Of a stretch of 64,000 nt of DNA, positions 43,488-52,396 are shown in pieces. The DNA is from JAUIIK01 sp963709995 (GTDB taxonomy: Bacteria > Chloroflexota > Chloroflexia > Thermomicrobiales > CFX8). The position numbers and the translations under genes are program-made. Numbering within the stretch: position 1 is the stretch's first letter; every line of letters starts with the position of its first letter. The notes beneath the pieces were generated by a model, which saw nothing but the letters and a program-made list of their open reading frames with translations, ran no database searches and was not told the DNA's origin. The DNA lies in the NCBI GenBank assembly GCA_963709995.1, contig CAVPYN010000003.1:62001-126000 (forward strand). Reading direction: 5' to 3'.

Positions 43488-43973
43488 ATGACCACAACCA
43501 CACGTTCGACTGAACTCGTCAACGAGTACGAAGAGCTCCAGAGTGCCGCTGTGGAGACGCTTTTGGCCTGCACCGATGTGGAGTGGCGGCTGACGACCAG
43601 AGCCGAGGGCTGGACGGTCGCGGCGACGGCTCACCACATGGCAATCGTCCAGCGAGCGTTCGTCCGGATGGTCGAGATGTTCGCGGCCGGCGAGACCTAT
43701 ACGCCTTCGGGCGACATGGACCGCATTCACGCCAGCAACGCCGACCACGCCAGGGAGTATGCCGGAGCGGACAAGATCGATACGCTCCAGATCCTGGAAT
43801 CGAGCGGCGCGGAGATGGCGGCGCTGATGCGCGGCCTCGATGATGGTGATCTCGCGCGGAGCGCCGGAACCTTTGGAGGCAATGATCTTACCGTCGCTCA
43901 GGTGCTCGACTACGTCGTCATCGGCCACCTCGGAGAGCACCTTGCGAGCATTCAGGAGACAATCGACGCATGA
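43488..43973 (+). CDS. DinB-like maleylpyruvate-isomerase-type protein
   Basis: 161 residues with GAAGGAGAA upstream. The four-helix bundle is shown by TTRAEGWTVAATAHHMAIVQ and by a C-terminal VIGHLGEHLASIQE, whose histidines together with HHMA form the metal triad of DinB/MDMPI proteins. The family includes thiol-dependent isomerases and transferases. It is a single gene between remnants and a serine hydrolase. The third DinB-type gene in this window is at 54514, and a ClbS-like one is at 972. Confidence 0.85.
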   Translation: MTTTTRSTELVNEYEELQSAAVETLLACTDVEWRLTTRAEGWTVAATAHHMAIVQRAFVRMVEMFAAGETYTPSGDMDRIHASNADHAREYAGADKIDTLQILESSGAEMAALMRGLDDGDLARSAGTFGGNDLTVAQVLDYVVIGHLGEHLASIQETIDA

Positions 43974-44025
43974 GCGAGTGAGACCATGACCCAGCTAGGC
44001 CTTTCCTGAACATACGGAGGTGGAT

Positions 44026-44064
44026 ATGCAAAGCGTCGTCTATCTCCGCCAGCCGCAAGGTTGA
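44026..44064 (+). other. Very short ORF behind a strong ribosome-binding site
   Basis: ACGGAGGTGGAT precedes an ATG followed by 12 codons (MQSVVYLRQPQG) and TGA, 33 bases before the serine hydrolase start. It could be a leader peptide or the start of a lost gene; the similar stub at 38773 favours the second view. Confidence 0.3.
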
Positions 44065-44097
44065 TGTGCTCGTTCCCTCACTGGAGAGGAGAATCAA

Positions 44098-45312
44098 ATG
44101 ACAGTGGCAGGCTTGTCCACGGACCGACTCGATCGAATGCAAGGTGTTCTCGCCAGCCATGTCGAATCTGGTGCTGTGCCGGGCCTTGTCGCGCTCGTTA
44201 GCAGGCGGGGCGAAACCCGCGTTGAAGCGCTCGGCACGATGGCGCTCGACGGCGACGAACCGATGCGGCGCGACACGATCTTCCGGATCGCTTCGATGAC
44301 CAAGCCGATCACCGCTGTCGCGGCGATGATCCTGATCGAAGAATGCCGGCTGCGACTCGATGATCCGGTTGACGAGCTCCTGCCAGAGCTGGCTGACCGG
44401 CAGGTGCTGAAGCGCATCGACGGACCGGTGGATGACACTGTGCCAGCCAATCGCCCGATTACAACGCGGGATCTGCTGACGTTCACGCTGGGCTACGGCC
44501 TCATCATCGCTACTCCCGGAGCTTATCCGATCCAGCAGGCAATCGAGGATCTGGAGATCGTGAGCTTTGGCCCGCCGGACCCGGTCAACCCGCTCCTTCC
44601 CGACGAGTGGTTGAAGCGTCTCGGCACGTTGCCATTGATGCACCAGCCTGGTGAGCAGTGGATGTACAACACGGGCTCCTATGTGCTTGGCGTGCTTATC
44701 GCCCGCGCCTCCGGACAACCGTTCGAGGACTTTCTGCGCGAACGTATCTTTGACCCGCTTGGCATGCGCGACACCGCTTTCTTCGTCCCGCCAGAGAGGC
44801 TCGACCGGCTGGTGACGAGTTACTGGACGAATCCGGAAACGGGAGGTCTCGACTTCTTCGATGGGCCGGAGAACAGCCAGTGGAGCAAGCCGCCGGCATT
44901 TCCGGATGGAGGCGCCGGGCTCGTCTCAACCGCGGATGATTTGCTTGTGTTCGGCAAGATGCTGCTCAACAGTGGTGAATATGAAGGGCAGCGCATCCTA
45001 TCGCGACCGGCCGTTGAGCTTATGACGTCCGATCATCTGACGCCCGCTCAGAAGGGGGCGACGGATGGTTTGTCGCTGATTCTCGGTCGTCGTGGTTGGG
45101 GCTTCGGGGTCTCGGTGGTCACCCAGCGAGAGGACATCGATTCGACGCCAGGCAAGTTCGGCTGGGACGGCGGGCTTGGAACTTCCTGGTACGTTGATCC
45201 TGCCGAAGAGATGATCACCATATTGCTTACCCAAGCATCGTTCACATCCGCCCGTGCTCCGGAGATCATTCAGGATTTCTGGACATCGGCCTACCAGGCG
45301 ATTGACGATTGA
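44098..45312 (+). CDS. Serine hydrolase of the class C beta-lactamase fold (EstB-like)
   Basis: 404 residues with GAGGAGAA upstream. The SxxK motif is in RIASMTKPITAVAAM (S62-x-x-K65 region), the Tyr motif in WMYNTGSYVLGVLIARASGQ, and a third motif region in KFGWDGGLGTSWYV. These place it among EstB-type esterases/transpeptidase-like hydrolases rather than true beta-lactamases. No signal peptide is apparent. The AHSA1 gene starts 18 bases downstream and may be co-transcribed. Confidence 0.87.
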   Translation: MTVAGLSTDRLDRMQGVLASHVESGAVPGLVALVSRRGETRVEALGTMALDGDEPMRRDTIFRIASMTKPITAVAAMILIEECRLRLDDPVDELLPELADRQVLKRIDGPVDDTVPANRPITTRDLLTFTLGYGLIIATPGAYPIQQAIEDLEIVSFGPPDPVNPLLPDEWLKRLGTLPLMHQPGEQWMYNTGSYVLGVLIARASGQPFEDFLRERIFDPLGMRDTAFFVPPERLDRLVTSYWTNPETGGLDFFDGPENSQWSKPPAFPDGGAGLVSTADDLLVFGKMLLNSGEYEGQRILSRPAVELMTSDHLTPAQKGATDGLSLILGRRGWGFGVSVVTQREDIDSTPGKFGWDGGLGTSWYVDPAEEMITILLTQASFTSARAPEIIQDFWTSAYQAIDD

Positions 45313-45330
45313 AGTGAGGAAGGACAGCTG

Positions 45331-45816
45331 ATGTCTGAGCCGGTTGTAACAACGCTGACGGGCGCTGGCCAGGAACTGGTCATGATCCGCGTCTTCGATG
45401 CGCCGCGTGAGCTGGTGTTCAAGATGTGGACCGATCCGGAGCATGTCGCCAGGTGGTGGGGGCCAAAGGGTTTTACGAACCCGGTCTGCGAGGTAGACGC
45501 TAGACCTGGCGGCAGGATCGAGATCCACATGCAGGGCCCGGATGGCCAGATCCATCCGATGGCCGGGACCTTCGACGAGGTTGTTGCGCCCGAACGGATC
45601 GTCCTGACTTCCGGTGCAATCGAAGATGAGCAGGGAGAACCACAACTCCTCGTTCACACGACGGTGACCTTCGAGGATGTCGAAGGCGGGACCAGGCTGA
45701 CAATGCATGCCGTCATCCTCAGAGCGACCGGCGAGGCAGCGGGCGCAGTCGCTGGCATGGAACAGGGCTGGACCGAGACGCTCGACAGGCTGGCCGAACA
45801 TCTGGCAAAAAGTTGA
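45331..45816 (+). CDS. SRPBCC/AHSA1-domain protein
   Basis: 161 residues. ELVMIRVFDAPRELVFKMWT and EHVARWWGPKGFTNPVCEVD are hallmarks of the Aha1-like SRPBCC domain; GGRIEIHMQGPDGQIHPMAG and the final TLDRLAEHLAK complete the family pattern. It is a paralogue of the gene at 38179 but lacks an adjacent ArsR gene. Lying 18 bases after the serine hydrolase, it is probably in the same transcript. Function is a ligand-binding guess only. Confidence 0.9.
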   Translation: MSEPVVTTLTGAGQELVMIRVFDAPRELVFKMWTDPEHVARWWGPKGFTNPVCEVDARPGGRIEIHMQGPDGQIHPMAGTFDEVVAPERIVLTSGAIEDEQGEPQLLVHTTVTFEDVEGGTRLTMHAVILRATGEAAGAVAGMEQGWTETLDRLAEHLAKS

Positions 45817-46175
45817 TTCGTGGCTGGTGTTCGGGCCACCGATCACAACGACGATTGGCGCTGTGGACCAGGCTCGATCCGGAGTGCAGACGATACCGCC
45901 GTCGGTGCACTGGCGTACTTGGGGAGCTGGCCTTTTAGCCTTGCCTAGAAGCTCCCCGGTGGCTTTCCCTGAGCGCCAGCTTCGCGCTGCGGTGCTCACC
46001 TTGGGACACGGCCTGGAATCGAGCCTCGGAGGAGTTGACATGACTCTCAGTCACCATTAGAGTGAAGTAGAATATCTGTTCTTCCTGTACGGACAGATGG
46101 TCCGATCGAAGACGATGAGTTTGACATACACTGAGTTTAGGCGAGCATCTCAAAGATCCGGAAGAGGAGAAGCAC
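45817..46175. other. Intergenic region with operator, hairpin and a six-codon ORF
   Basis: 359 bases. GGGGAGCT ... AGCTCCCC at 45921-45957 forms an 8-base stem over a long loop, possibly the end of the hydrolase/AHSA1 transcript. A strong GGAGGAG is followed by a six-codon frame at 46040-46060 (MTLSHH). The TACGGAC repeat lies at 46088-46106. No longer gene is supported. Confidence 0.45.
46088..46106. promoter_or_regulatory. Candidate HxlR operator, copy 2
   Basis: TACGGAC-N5-GTCCGAT, 69 bases before the Asp-box gene. Together with its left flank (GTTCTTCCTG) it matches the site at 41633-41652 at most positions over about 18 bases, although the spacer is one base shorter. It probably places the Asp-box/MoaD pair under the same regulator. 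Confidence 0.5.
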
Positions 46176-47292
46176 ATGAGCAAGGTGCGAGTGCTGGTCG
46201 GGACACGCAAGGGCGCGTTCATCCTGACCTCGGACGAACGACGCGAAGAGTGGGACGTGAGCGGCCCACATTTCGCAGGTTGGGAAATCTACCATCTCAA
46301 GGGTTCGCCGGTGAATCCGGACCGGATCTACGCGTCGCAATCCAGCGGCTGGTTCGGGCAGATCATCCAGCGTTCCGACGACGGTGGCCAGACCTGGGAG
46401 CCGGTTGGAAACGAGTTTCAGTATGAAGGCGATCCCGGCACCCATCAAGTGGTACGACGGCACCCAGCATCCGTGGGAATTCACGCGCGTCTGGCACCTG
46501 GAGCCGTCGCTGACCGACCCGGACACCGTCTATGCCGGCGCGGAAGACGCGGCGCTGTTCCGTTCGAACGATGGCGGACAGAGCTGGCGAGAATTTCCGG
46601 CGTTGCGCGCGGCCAAGGGGCATCTCTGGCAGCCCGGCGCAGGTGGGATGTGCTTGCACACGATCTTGCTCGATCCCACCAACCCGGACCGCATCTTCGT
46701 CGCTATTTCGGCTGCCGGAACCTTCCGCACCGACGACGGCGGAGAGAGCTGGCTACCGGTGAACCGTGGGCTGAATATCGAGAACGAACTACCCGACCCG
46801 GACTCCGACGTCGGCCACTGCGTCCACAACATTGCGATGCACCCGTCGCGTCCTAACGTGCTCTTCATGCAGAAACACTGGGACGTTATGCGTAGCGACG
46901 ACGCCGGCGATCTCTGGCACGAGGTTAGCGGCAACCTGCCGAGCGATTTTGGTTTCCCGATCACCGTCCACTGCCCACGAGCCGGATACGATCTACGTCG
47001 TTCCGATCAAGAGCGACTCCGAGCACTACCCACCGGAAGGCAAACTGCGGGTCTATCGCAGCCGGACTGGTGGCAACGAGTGGGAGGCGCTGACCAACGG
47101 CCTGCCGCAGGAGAATTGCTACGTCAATGTGCTGCGGGATGCGATGTCCGTCGACAAGCTGGAGTCGTGCGGCATCTATTTCGGCACGACCGGCGGTCAG
47201 GTTTACGCATCGGCGATTCGGGTGACAGTTGGACTCCGATCGTCCGGGATCTGCCAGCCGTCACTTCGGTGGAAGTGCAGACGCTCGCATGA
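46176..47292 (+). pseudogene. Asp-box (BNR/sialidase-like beta-propeller) protein with three frameshifts
   Basis: The start has AGAGGAGAAG upstream. The protein begins VRVLVGTRKGAFILTSDERR and carries repeated Asp boxes: SDDGGQTW, SNDGGQSW, TDDGGESW, SDDAGDLW and GDSGDSW, the mark of sialidase-like propellers. Single-base shifts near 46450 (extra G), 46974 (extra T) and 47213 break an otherwise perfect frame of about 370 codons. No secretion signal is present and no sialidase Arg triad can be confirmed, so hydrolase activity should not be assumed. It overlaps the MoaD-like gene by four bases. Confidence 0.78.
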
Positions 47293-47586
47293 TTCGCGTC
47301 GAACTTCCCGCATCATCTGCGGACGCTGGCGAAAACCGGCCGCGAGGTGGAGGTTCAGGTCGACGGCCCGGTGACGCAGCGCGCCGTGCTCGATGCGCTC
47401 GAAGCCAGTTATCCGATGCTGCGCGGGACCGTCCGCGACAGTGCCACCCGGGAGCGCCGGGCGCTGGTTCGTTTCTTCGGTTGTGGACAGGATCTCTCGC
47501 ACGAATCGCCCGATGCGCCGCTGCCCGAGGCGATCGCAACCGGGGTCGAACCTTTCTTTATCGTAGGGGCGCTTGCCGGAGGCTAG
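47289..47586 (+). pseudogene. MoaD/ThiS-family sulfur-carrier-like protein with one frameshift
   Basis: The ATG at 47289 overlaps the Asp-box stop (ATGA). MIRVELP is followed by an extra C in a CCC run near 47309; the next frame continues as a beta-grasp protein (TGREVEVQVDGPVTQRAVLD, VRFFGCGQDLSHESPD) and ends GALAGG. The C-terminal Gly-Gly is required for thiocarboxylate formation in MoaD/ThiS. About 98 residues if repaired. The propeller-MoaD pairing is conserved-looking and may form one functional unit outside molybdopterin synthesis, since no other moa gene is near. Confidence 0.75.
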
Positions 47587-47712
47587 CGCAGATCGTGGGT
47601 CGGCCGGGCTCAATGGAGGAACCGGCCGATCCGCTATGGACGTGAGGTCACGTCGGTTTGTCGCTCTAAAATCATAATGCGGCCAGCTGTCGTGGATCAC
47701 CGGAGGACTCTC

Positions 47713-47982
47713 ATGTGTCGAAACATCCGAACACTCTACAACTTCGATCCGCCCGCTACCGAGGATGAGATCCAGGCTGCGGCGCTACAGTATGTAAGGA
47801 AGATCAGCGGCTTCACCAAGCCATCCCAGATCAACGAGGCCGCCTTTTACCGGGCGATTGACGAGGTCGCGATAGTTACAGCGCGTCTACTCGATTCACT
47901 CACGACGAGCGCGGAGCCAAAGAACCGTGACGTAGAGGCTGCCAGGGCAAAAGCTCGCTCGGCTCAACGCTTTGCGAGCTGA
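47713..47982 (+). CDS. DUF2277 family protein
   Basis: 89 residues from the ATG at 47713, which follows CCGGAGGAC; an earlier in-frame start at 47677 is not supported by a ribosome-binding site. The protein begins MCRNIRTLYNFDPPATEDEI and continues LQYVRKISGFTKPSQINEAA, the near-invariant core of DUF2277. It is small, helical and soluble, of unknown function, and common in Actinobacteria, Proteobacteria and Chloroflexota. The conserved Cys at position 2 is present. Confidence 0.9.
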   Translation: MCRNIRTLYNFDPPATEDEIQAAALQYVRKISGFTKPSQINEAAFYRAIDEVAIVTARLLDSLTTSAEPKNRDVEAARAKARSAQRFAS

Positions 47983-48054
47983 TCAGAAAATGAGCAGGCA
48001 ATCTGGGTATATGCGTTTGCGTCGTACGGAGGGGGCAAAGAGAGTGGGAGGAAC

Positions 48055-48432
48055 ATGATCAACAGGATCGATCATATCGAAATCGTTGTCCGGGATGCCG
48101 CGGGGTACATCGAATTCATGGAGACGCTCGGGTTCGAGGTTATTACCCGGACGACCCATCACAGCGGATCGGCTGAGCTTCGGCTTCCAGGTGAAAATCA
48201 GCCGATTTTCGAGATCCATCAGGTGGAATCCGAGGAGAATCCGGGCATCAACCACATTGCATTCGCCGTCGACGACGCGAACGCCGCTTACGAGCACCTG
48301 AAGGCGAGCGACGTCAAGAGCGCCCGCCCGCCAAACTATGTCCAGTCGACTGGCAGGTTGACGGTCAATTTCCGTGATCCCGACGGCTCACGGATGCAAC
48401 TTGTTGATGCCGAGCGTAAAGAGCCGGCCTGA
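48055..48432 (+). CDS. Glyoxalase/VOC-fold protein
   Basis: 125 residues with GGGAGGAAC upstream. Two beta-alpha-beta-beta-beta modules are visible: INRIDHIEIVVRDAAGYIEF with a metal-site His near residue 7, PIFEIHQVE with a Glu, GINHIAFAVDDANAAYEHL with a second His, and DPDGSRMQLVDAE at the end. In the last segment the usual metal Glu (IELVE) appears as Gln (MQLVD), so metal binding may be altered. Such proteins include lyases, dioxygenases and drug-binding proteins. Confidence 0.88.
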   Translation: MINRIDHIEIVVRDAAGYIEFMETLGFEVITRTTHHSGSAELRLPGENQPIFEIHQVESEENPGINHIAFAVDDANAAYEHLKASDVKSARPPNYVQSTGRLTVNFRDPDGSRMQLVDAERKEPA

Positions 48433-48484
48433 CCACCGCTCGCGTATCGGGTGTCGCCAGTCCCCAACGAGATCGCTGATCGCT

Positions 48485-49081
48485 CTAAAGATCTGCCGCC
48501 TGCTGGCGTTCCCAGTCCGAGCGAGTGAGGGCGTATTCAACATCGTCGCCCTCCCAGATGGCGTCCGGGTCCACGCCCATTGCTTCGAGTTCTTCCGGCG
48601 TCGGTTTGAAGGTGCGCACCAGGACTAATCCGGATTTCTCCAGCACTCTTCTGGACGCCAGGTTCTCTTCGTACGCCATTGCCACCACCCGGTTGACACG
48701 CAGCTCGCGGAAGCCTTTGTCGATGAGCGCGCGGGATCCCTCGGTTGCGTAGCCATTGCCCCAGGCTGCCTTGTGCAACCGGTAGCCCAGTTCGGCGACA
48801 TCATTATCGGACGAGTCAAGCGGTGGTCGAAAGTGGAACCATCCCAGGAATGCGTCGGTTGATTTCTCAACGACAGCCCAGAAGCCGTAGCGGTCGCCGC
48901 GTTCGTAGTACTCCAGGAATGCCGGCAGGTGATCGTCTTCGATCAGGTCGCGCGGGGTGGGCTTTCCGCCATTGATGTAGCGCATGACATCGGGATCGCT
49001 GTCGAGTTCAACCAGGTTGTCCACGTCGTCCATGGTGAATCGTCGCAGGACCAGGCGTTCGGTTTCCAGAAAGACCTGCAT
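48485..49081 (-). CDS. GNAT acetyltransferase, RimJ/RimL type
   Basis: 198 residues from ATG 49081; a TTG at 49108 would extend it by nine residues. The family start FLETERLVLRRFTMDDVDNL, the FWAVVEKSTDAFLGWFHFRP strand, and the coenzyme A site LHKAAWGNGYATEGSRALID are typical. ENLASRRVLEKSGLVLVRTF gives the C-terminal half. RimJ/L-like enzymes acetylate protein N-termini or small amines. It is preceded by an APH gene on the same strand (87 bases). Confidence 0.87.
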   Translation of the reverse strand: MQVFLETERLVLRRFTMDDVDNLVELDSDPDVMRYINGGKPTPRDLIEDDHLPAFLEYYERGDRYGFWAVVEKSTDAFLGWFHFRPPLDSSDNDVAELGYRLHKAAWGNGYATEGSRALIDKGFRELRVNRVVAMAYEENLASRRVLEKSGLVLVRTFKPTPEELEAMGVDPDAIWEGDDVEYALTRSDWERQQAADL

Positions 49082-49167
49082 CTCAAAACCAATTCCAGAT
49101 TGCTGCAACGGATGCCAGCGTGTGCGTGTCGTTCGTCATGCCAGCGAAACCTCTCTGCGACAACCAG

Positions 49168-50181
49168 CTAGATTTGGGCTCTTTCCACCGATTCCAACGC
49201 GATCTCGATGACGCCGCCAGGTTGGAAGTTGCTGGCGAAGTAGTAAAGGGACTGTTCACGGTCCGCGCCGCCGTCGCGGGACAGCAGCAGTTGCTTGCCA
49301 AACTCGGCGAAATCCTGAACGATCCGCTCGCAACGATAGTATGCAATGGCGGTCAGGTCGATATCCGTTTCGCCATAGCCCTGGTAGAACAGCGCTTCAA
49401 GATCCTCACCACGCCAACCACGCCCGATGCCGCCACCGATGAACATCAGGTCGCGTTCCTTCGGCGCAATCATGAACGTGTCCCAGTCAACGATGTAGAG
49501 CCGTCCTCGGTCGTCGAGCAGGACGTTCCCGCCGTGGATATCGGCGTGGCAGGGGACCATGTCTGCTTTTCGAACGCTCATCATCTCAGCGAACTGTTCG
49601 GCGTATGCGACTAACCTGGAGATGATCACGCGCTTCTCGCGCATCAGGTCCGCGAGCTGTTCGGCGACACTGTCTGGAAAGGGACCATCCTCTGCTTGAA
49701 TCTGGAACATGCGGACCAGACCGCGCCACTGGTCGGGATAGCCCTCGACCGGTAGTCGTTGCCATAGGTCCGCTGGTATCGGCGTTGAGTGGATTGCCTT
49801 GAGCGCATCTCCGAGGGTGATCCAATGCTCGTCTCGAAGATCTCGCGCAAAGCCGTCCTGGCCGGCGACGAACGGTGAAAGTGTCAGGGTGAATTCATCG
49901 AGCGGGGCCCAAAGCCTCCCATCATGTGCGCGGATTGGGGCGATGATCTGTTCAATGCCACGGTCATACAGTAGTTGCGCGATCTTCACACTCGTCCCAT
50001 CGTCGGGGCCACGTCGCAGTTTCGCGAAGAACGGCGGCCCATCTTTCCCATCAGCCCGGTAGACGGCCGTATCGACGTCCGAGCCGAGTGGCAGGAAGGT
50101 GACCCGTGCAATATCCAGCCCAAAGTCATCGCGCAGGCCAGCGATGAGGCGTTCGTCAGGTAGATCGGGCTTTTCGAGCAT
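49168..50181 (-). CDS. APH-family phosphotransferase, APH(9)-like
   Basis: 337 residues from the ATG at 50181, with GGAG nine bases upstream; the frame to 50217 is less likely. The catalytic loop is VPCHADIHGGNVLLDD and the metal motif YIVDWDTFMIAPKERDLMFI, whose AP(K)ERDL tail is typical of spectinomycin-phosphotransferase-like and related kinases. The N-lobe has VTFLPLGSDVDTAVYRADG and PPFFAKLRRG. Resistance is possible but not provable from sequence. It is the third APH-fold gene of the window. Confidence 0.82.
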   Translation of the reverse strand: MLEKPDLPDERLIAGLRDDFGLDIARVTFLPLGSDVDTAVYRADGKDGPPFFAKLRRGPDDGTSVKIAQLLYDRGIEQIIAPIRAHDGRLWAPLDEFTLTLSPFVAGQDGFARDLRDEHWITLGDALKAIHSTPIPADLWQRLPVEGYPDQWRGLVRMFQIQAEDGPFPDSVAEQLADLMREKRVIISRLVAYAEQFAEMMSVRKADMVPCHADIHGGNVLLDDRGRLYIVDWDTFMIAPKERDLMFIGGGIGRGWRGEDLEALFYQGYGETDIDLTAIAYYRCERIVQDFAEFGKQLLLSRDGGADREQSLYYFASNFQPGGVIEIALESVERAQI

Positions 50182-50391
50182 TGAACCATTCTCCGTCCGG
50201 TCTATGGGCCTGGCCAACGAACAAAGATCTCATTTTGAGCCAGGCGCCCGCGAAACTGGTAGGGGAAGTTTCAGGGTAGGGATACCGTCAGGCTCAATTG
50301 CGATCCCGGGCAGCGGGGTAGATCTGAACGAACTTGACTCGACGAACTATTGCTTCAACTTGGTACGACAAGATCGGCGCCGCCTCATTCG

Positions 50392-51198
50392 CTAGCCACG
50401 AGAGATAACATCCGGCTTTTGAAACAGCACGATGTCCTGGAACGGGTTGCCAGCAGCAGCTTCCGGGAAGTGCCCAAGCAACTTGAAACTGCGCGCCAGT
50501 TCATCGCGGATGTATTGCGTCGGGTGGAATGCCGCGCAGAAGTTTGACCCTGGCGCCGAGGAGTTGCGGACAACAAGCCGCCCCTCGCGATAGCGCAGTT
50601 GTTCCTCGGCATCGAGCTCCGGTAGATAGTGATCACCGTGGACCGTGATCAGCAGATAGCCGCCCGGTTTGAGGATGCGCTCCATCTCGTCAATCCAGGC
50701 GGTCTGGAGAGCTTCGGGAAGATGGGTGAAGACCGAAAGGGCATAAATGAGGTCGAAGGTTGCGTCACCGTAGCCAATCGGCGGCATGGTTCGGTTCGTC
50801 GCGAACCGGGCGAGGGGCAGATTCGCCGTGCTCCATTCGATCAGAAGCGGGTTGATGTCGGTCCCGTAGAGCGCGGGCTGATCGGTCAGCGGCCAGTGCC
50901 GCAGCACCCGCCCGACCCCGCAGCCGAAGTCGAGGACTGATTTCAGGCTTGCTAACTCAATGCCTCGTTCGTCGAGCGCACCGGCAATCGAGTCAAGTGC
51001 TAGCTGTCCGCCCTCGATGAACCAGTGCAGGTCGGCCGAACCAGCCACTTCGACCAGCAAACGCTCGGGCGGAACCGGATATTCCAGCGAGGCTTCCCTG
51101 CGAAACTGGCGATTGCGCCAGCGCGTGCCGGGCGAGAGGGCGAGACGGCGCCGTCCGAGGGCGAATCGCAATGCTTGCACTTCGTCTGACCAGGGCAT
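50392..51198 (-). CDS. Class I SAM methyltransferase
   Basis: 268 residues. After an N-terminal Arg-rich region come motif I (SVLDFGCGVGRVLRHWPL), LYGTDINPLLIEWST, the post-I segment ATFDLIYALSVFTHLPEALQ and ERILKPGGYLLITVHGDHYL. The latter parts are very typical of methyltransferases acting on glycans or lipids (Methyltransf_25/FkbM-neighbour type). The acceptor is unknown. Downstream on the same strand lies the APH gene after 210 bases, so it is probably transcribed separately. Confidence 0.83.
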   Translation of the reverse strand: MPWSDEVQALRFALGRRRLALSPGTRWRNRQFRREASLEYPVPPERLLVEVAGSADLHWFIEGGQLALDSIAGALDERGIELASLKSVLDFGCGVGRVLRHWPLTDQPALYGTDINPLLIEWSTANLPLARFATNRTMPPIGYGDATFDLIYALSVFTHLPEALQTAWIDEMERILKPGGYLLITVHGDHYLPELDAEEQLRYREGRLVVRNSSAPGSNFCAAFHPTQYIRDELARSFKLLGHFPEAAAGNPFQDIVLFQKPDVISRG

Positions 51199-51293
51199 CG
51201 ATGATGCTATTTTCTGTTTGCTGGGTAGGGATTGCCAGCCGGGTCCTCAAGGTTGATTGTAGTCAACCAGGATCGCCGGATGCTTCAACGAGG

Positions 51294-52100
51294 TCAAAGT
51301 GAGCGCTGCTGAGCTTGTTTAGCCGTTTCATTTGTAGCTCGTCTGAGGAACGCTTCGGCGTGAGGTAGCACGAGATCGCTACGGATGAAGACCTCACCAT
51401 GATCCACGCCGTTGATTGCGGCGAACACAGCTGATGGGCTGTTGTTCGCGATCACCCGCACCTGATTGCAGATGGCATCTTCTGTACCTGCGTAGAGCAG
51501 AAAAGGAGTGTCCCGATGAGCTAGATTTCTGTCATAGCTGGACATAAGGTCCCGTCTTGCCACCATACTAGCAATCAGGGCTTGAGGATCCTGCGCGAGT
51601 CTCCGTTTCCGATATGGTTCCGGCAACCGGCCGGTCTCTTCTTCTACCGATGCAATGTAGTGCGACATCCCGGATTCGAGGGACTGGATTGCTCGATTGA
51701 TTACCTCGGGATCAAGGGGATGAGGATGAGAGCCGCCGATGATCGCGGCGAACAATCTGTCTCGGGCGAGCTCTGACAATCCGAACCCAATGTACCCACC
51801 GAGAGAATAGCCCCAGAAGTGGACGTTGCTGACACCAAGATCGTCGACGACAGCGAGCATATCCGCAATCCGCAGATCCATCGTATACGAAGTTGGAGTG
51901 TACGGTTTGCTGCTCCGCCCGTGGCCCCGATCATCAACCAGGATGAGAAGATGCTGGTTCCGAAGAGCCGCTGTGTACCCCGCGATGCGCCAGAACTCCA
52001 GGTCTTGCATGAACCCATGGAGTAACAGGAGAGGCGGGCCCTTCCCCTCAACCTCGTAGTAGATCTCGACGCCGTCATCGGGATTCGTAGCGTGTGGCAT
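51294..52100 (-). CDS. Alpha/beta-fold hydrolase
   Basis: 268 residues from the ATG at 52100; the open frame reaches 52400 but those extra 100 residues have no hydrolase character. The fold is plain: GVEIYYEVEGKGPPLLLLHG, LVDDRGHGRSSKP, the nucleophile elbow VHFWGYSLGGYIGFGLSELA, the acid in LLYAGTEDAICN and the His in INGVDHGEVFIRSD. Probably an esterase or lactonase. No Shine-Dalgarno sequence is obvious. The 296 bases before the MFS gene end hold no supported gene. Confidence 0.82.
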   Translation of the reverse strand: MPHATNPDDGVEIYYEVEGKGPPLLLLHGFMQDLEFWRIAGYTAALRNQHLLILVDDRGHGRSSKPYTPTSYTMDLRIADMLAVVDDLGVSNVHFWGYSLGGYIGFGLSELARDRLFAAIIGGSHPHPLDPEVINRAIQSLESGMSHYIASVEEETGRLPEPYRKRRLAQDPQALIASMVARRDLMSSYDRNLAHRDTPFLLYAGTEDAICNQVRVIANNSPSAVFAAINGVDHGEVFIRSDLVLPHAEAFLRRATNETAKQAQQRSL

Positions 52101-52396
52101 CCAGTTACGTGTTTCCGCCGGCAATCCGGTTGCTACCCAACATTGGTCGCCATGATGACATACTACTCCGCTCGATCGTTCAGCCTGTTCACGGTTCGTT
52201 GTCGTTCTCTCTTGAACGCAGCGAGGGAGGGAAGTGGCAATCGAGCCGAATCGATCAATCCGATGCAGGCTGGATGGCGGCCGATCTCCATGTGACCGGT
52301 GTGCGGGAATCCTGGCCCGGCCCGGTCGAGGTGATCCGGTTGTCATTGCCGGTCGGATCCCATGCGTGAGGCCGCTCGCTACCGCATGGGCCGATC

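Noticed and set aside
52101..52396. Long N-terminal extension of the alpha/beta hydrolase and opposite-strand short frames
   Set aside because: The extension has no hydrolase or signal-peptide character, and the opposite frames are short without ribosome-binding sites.
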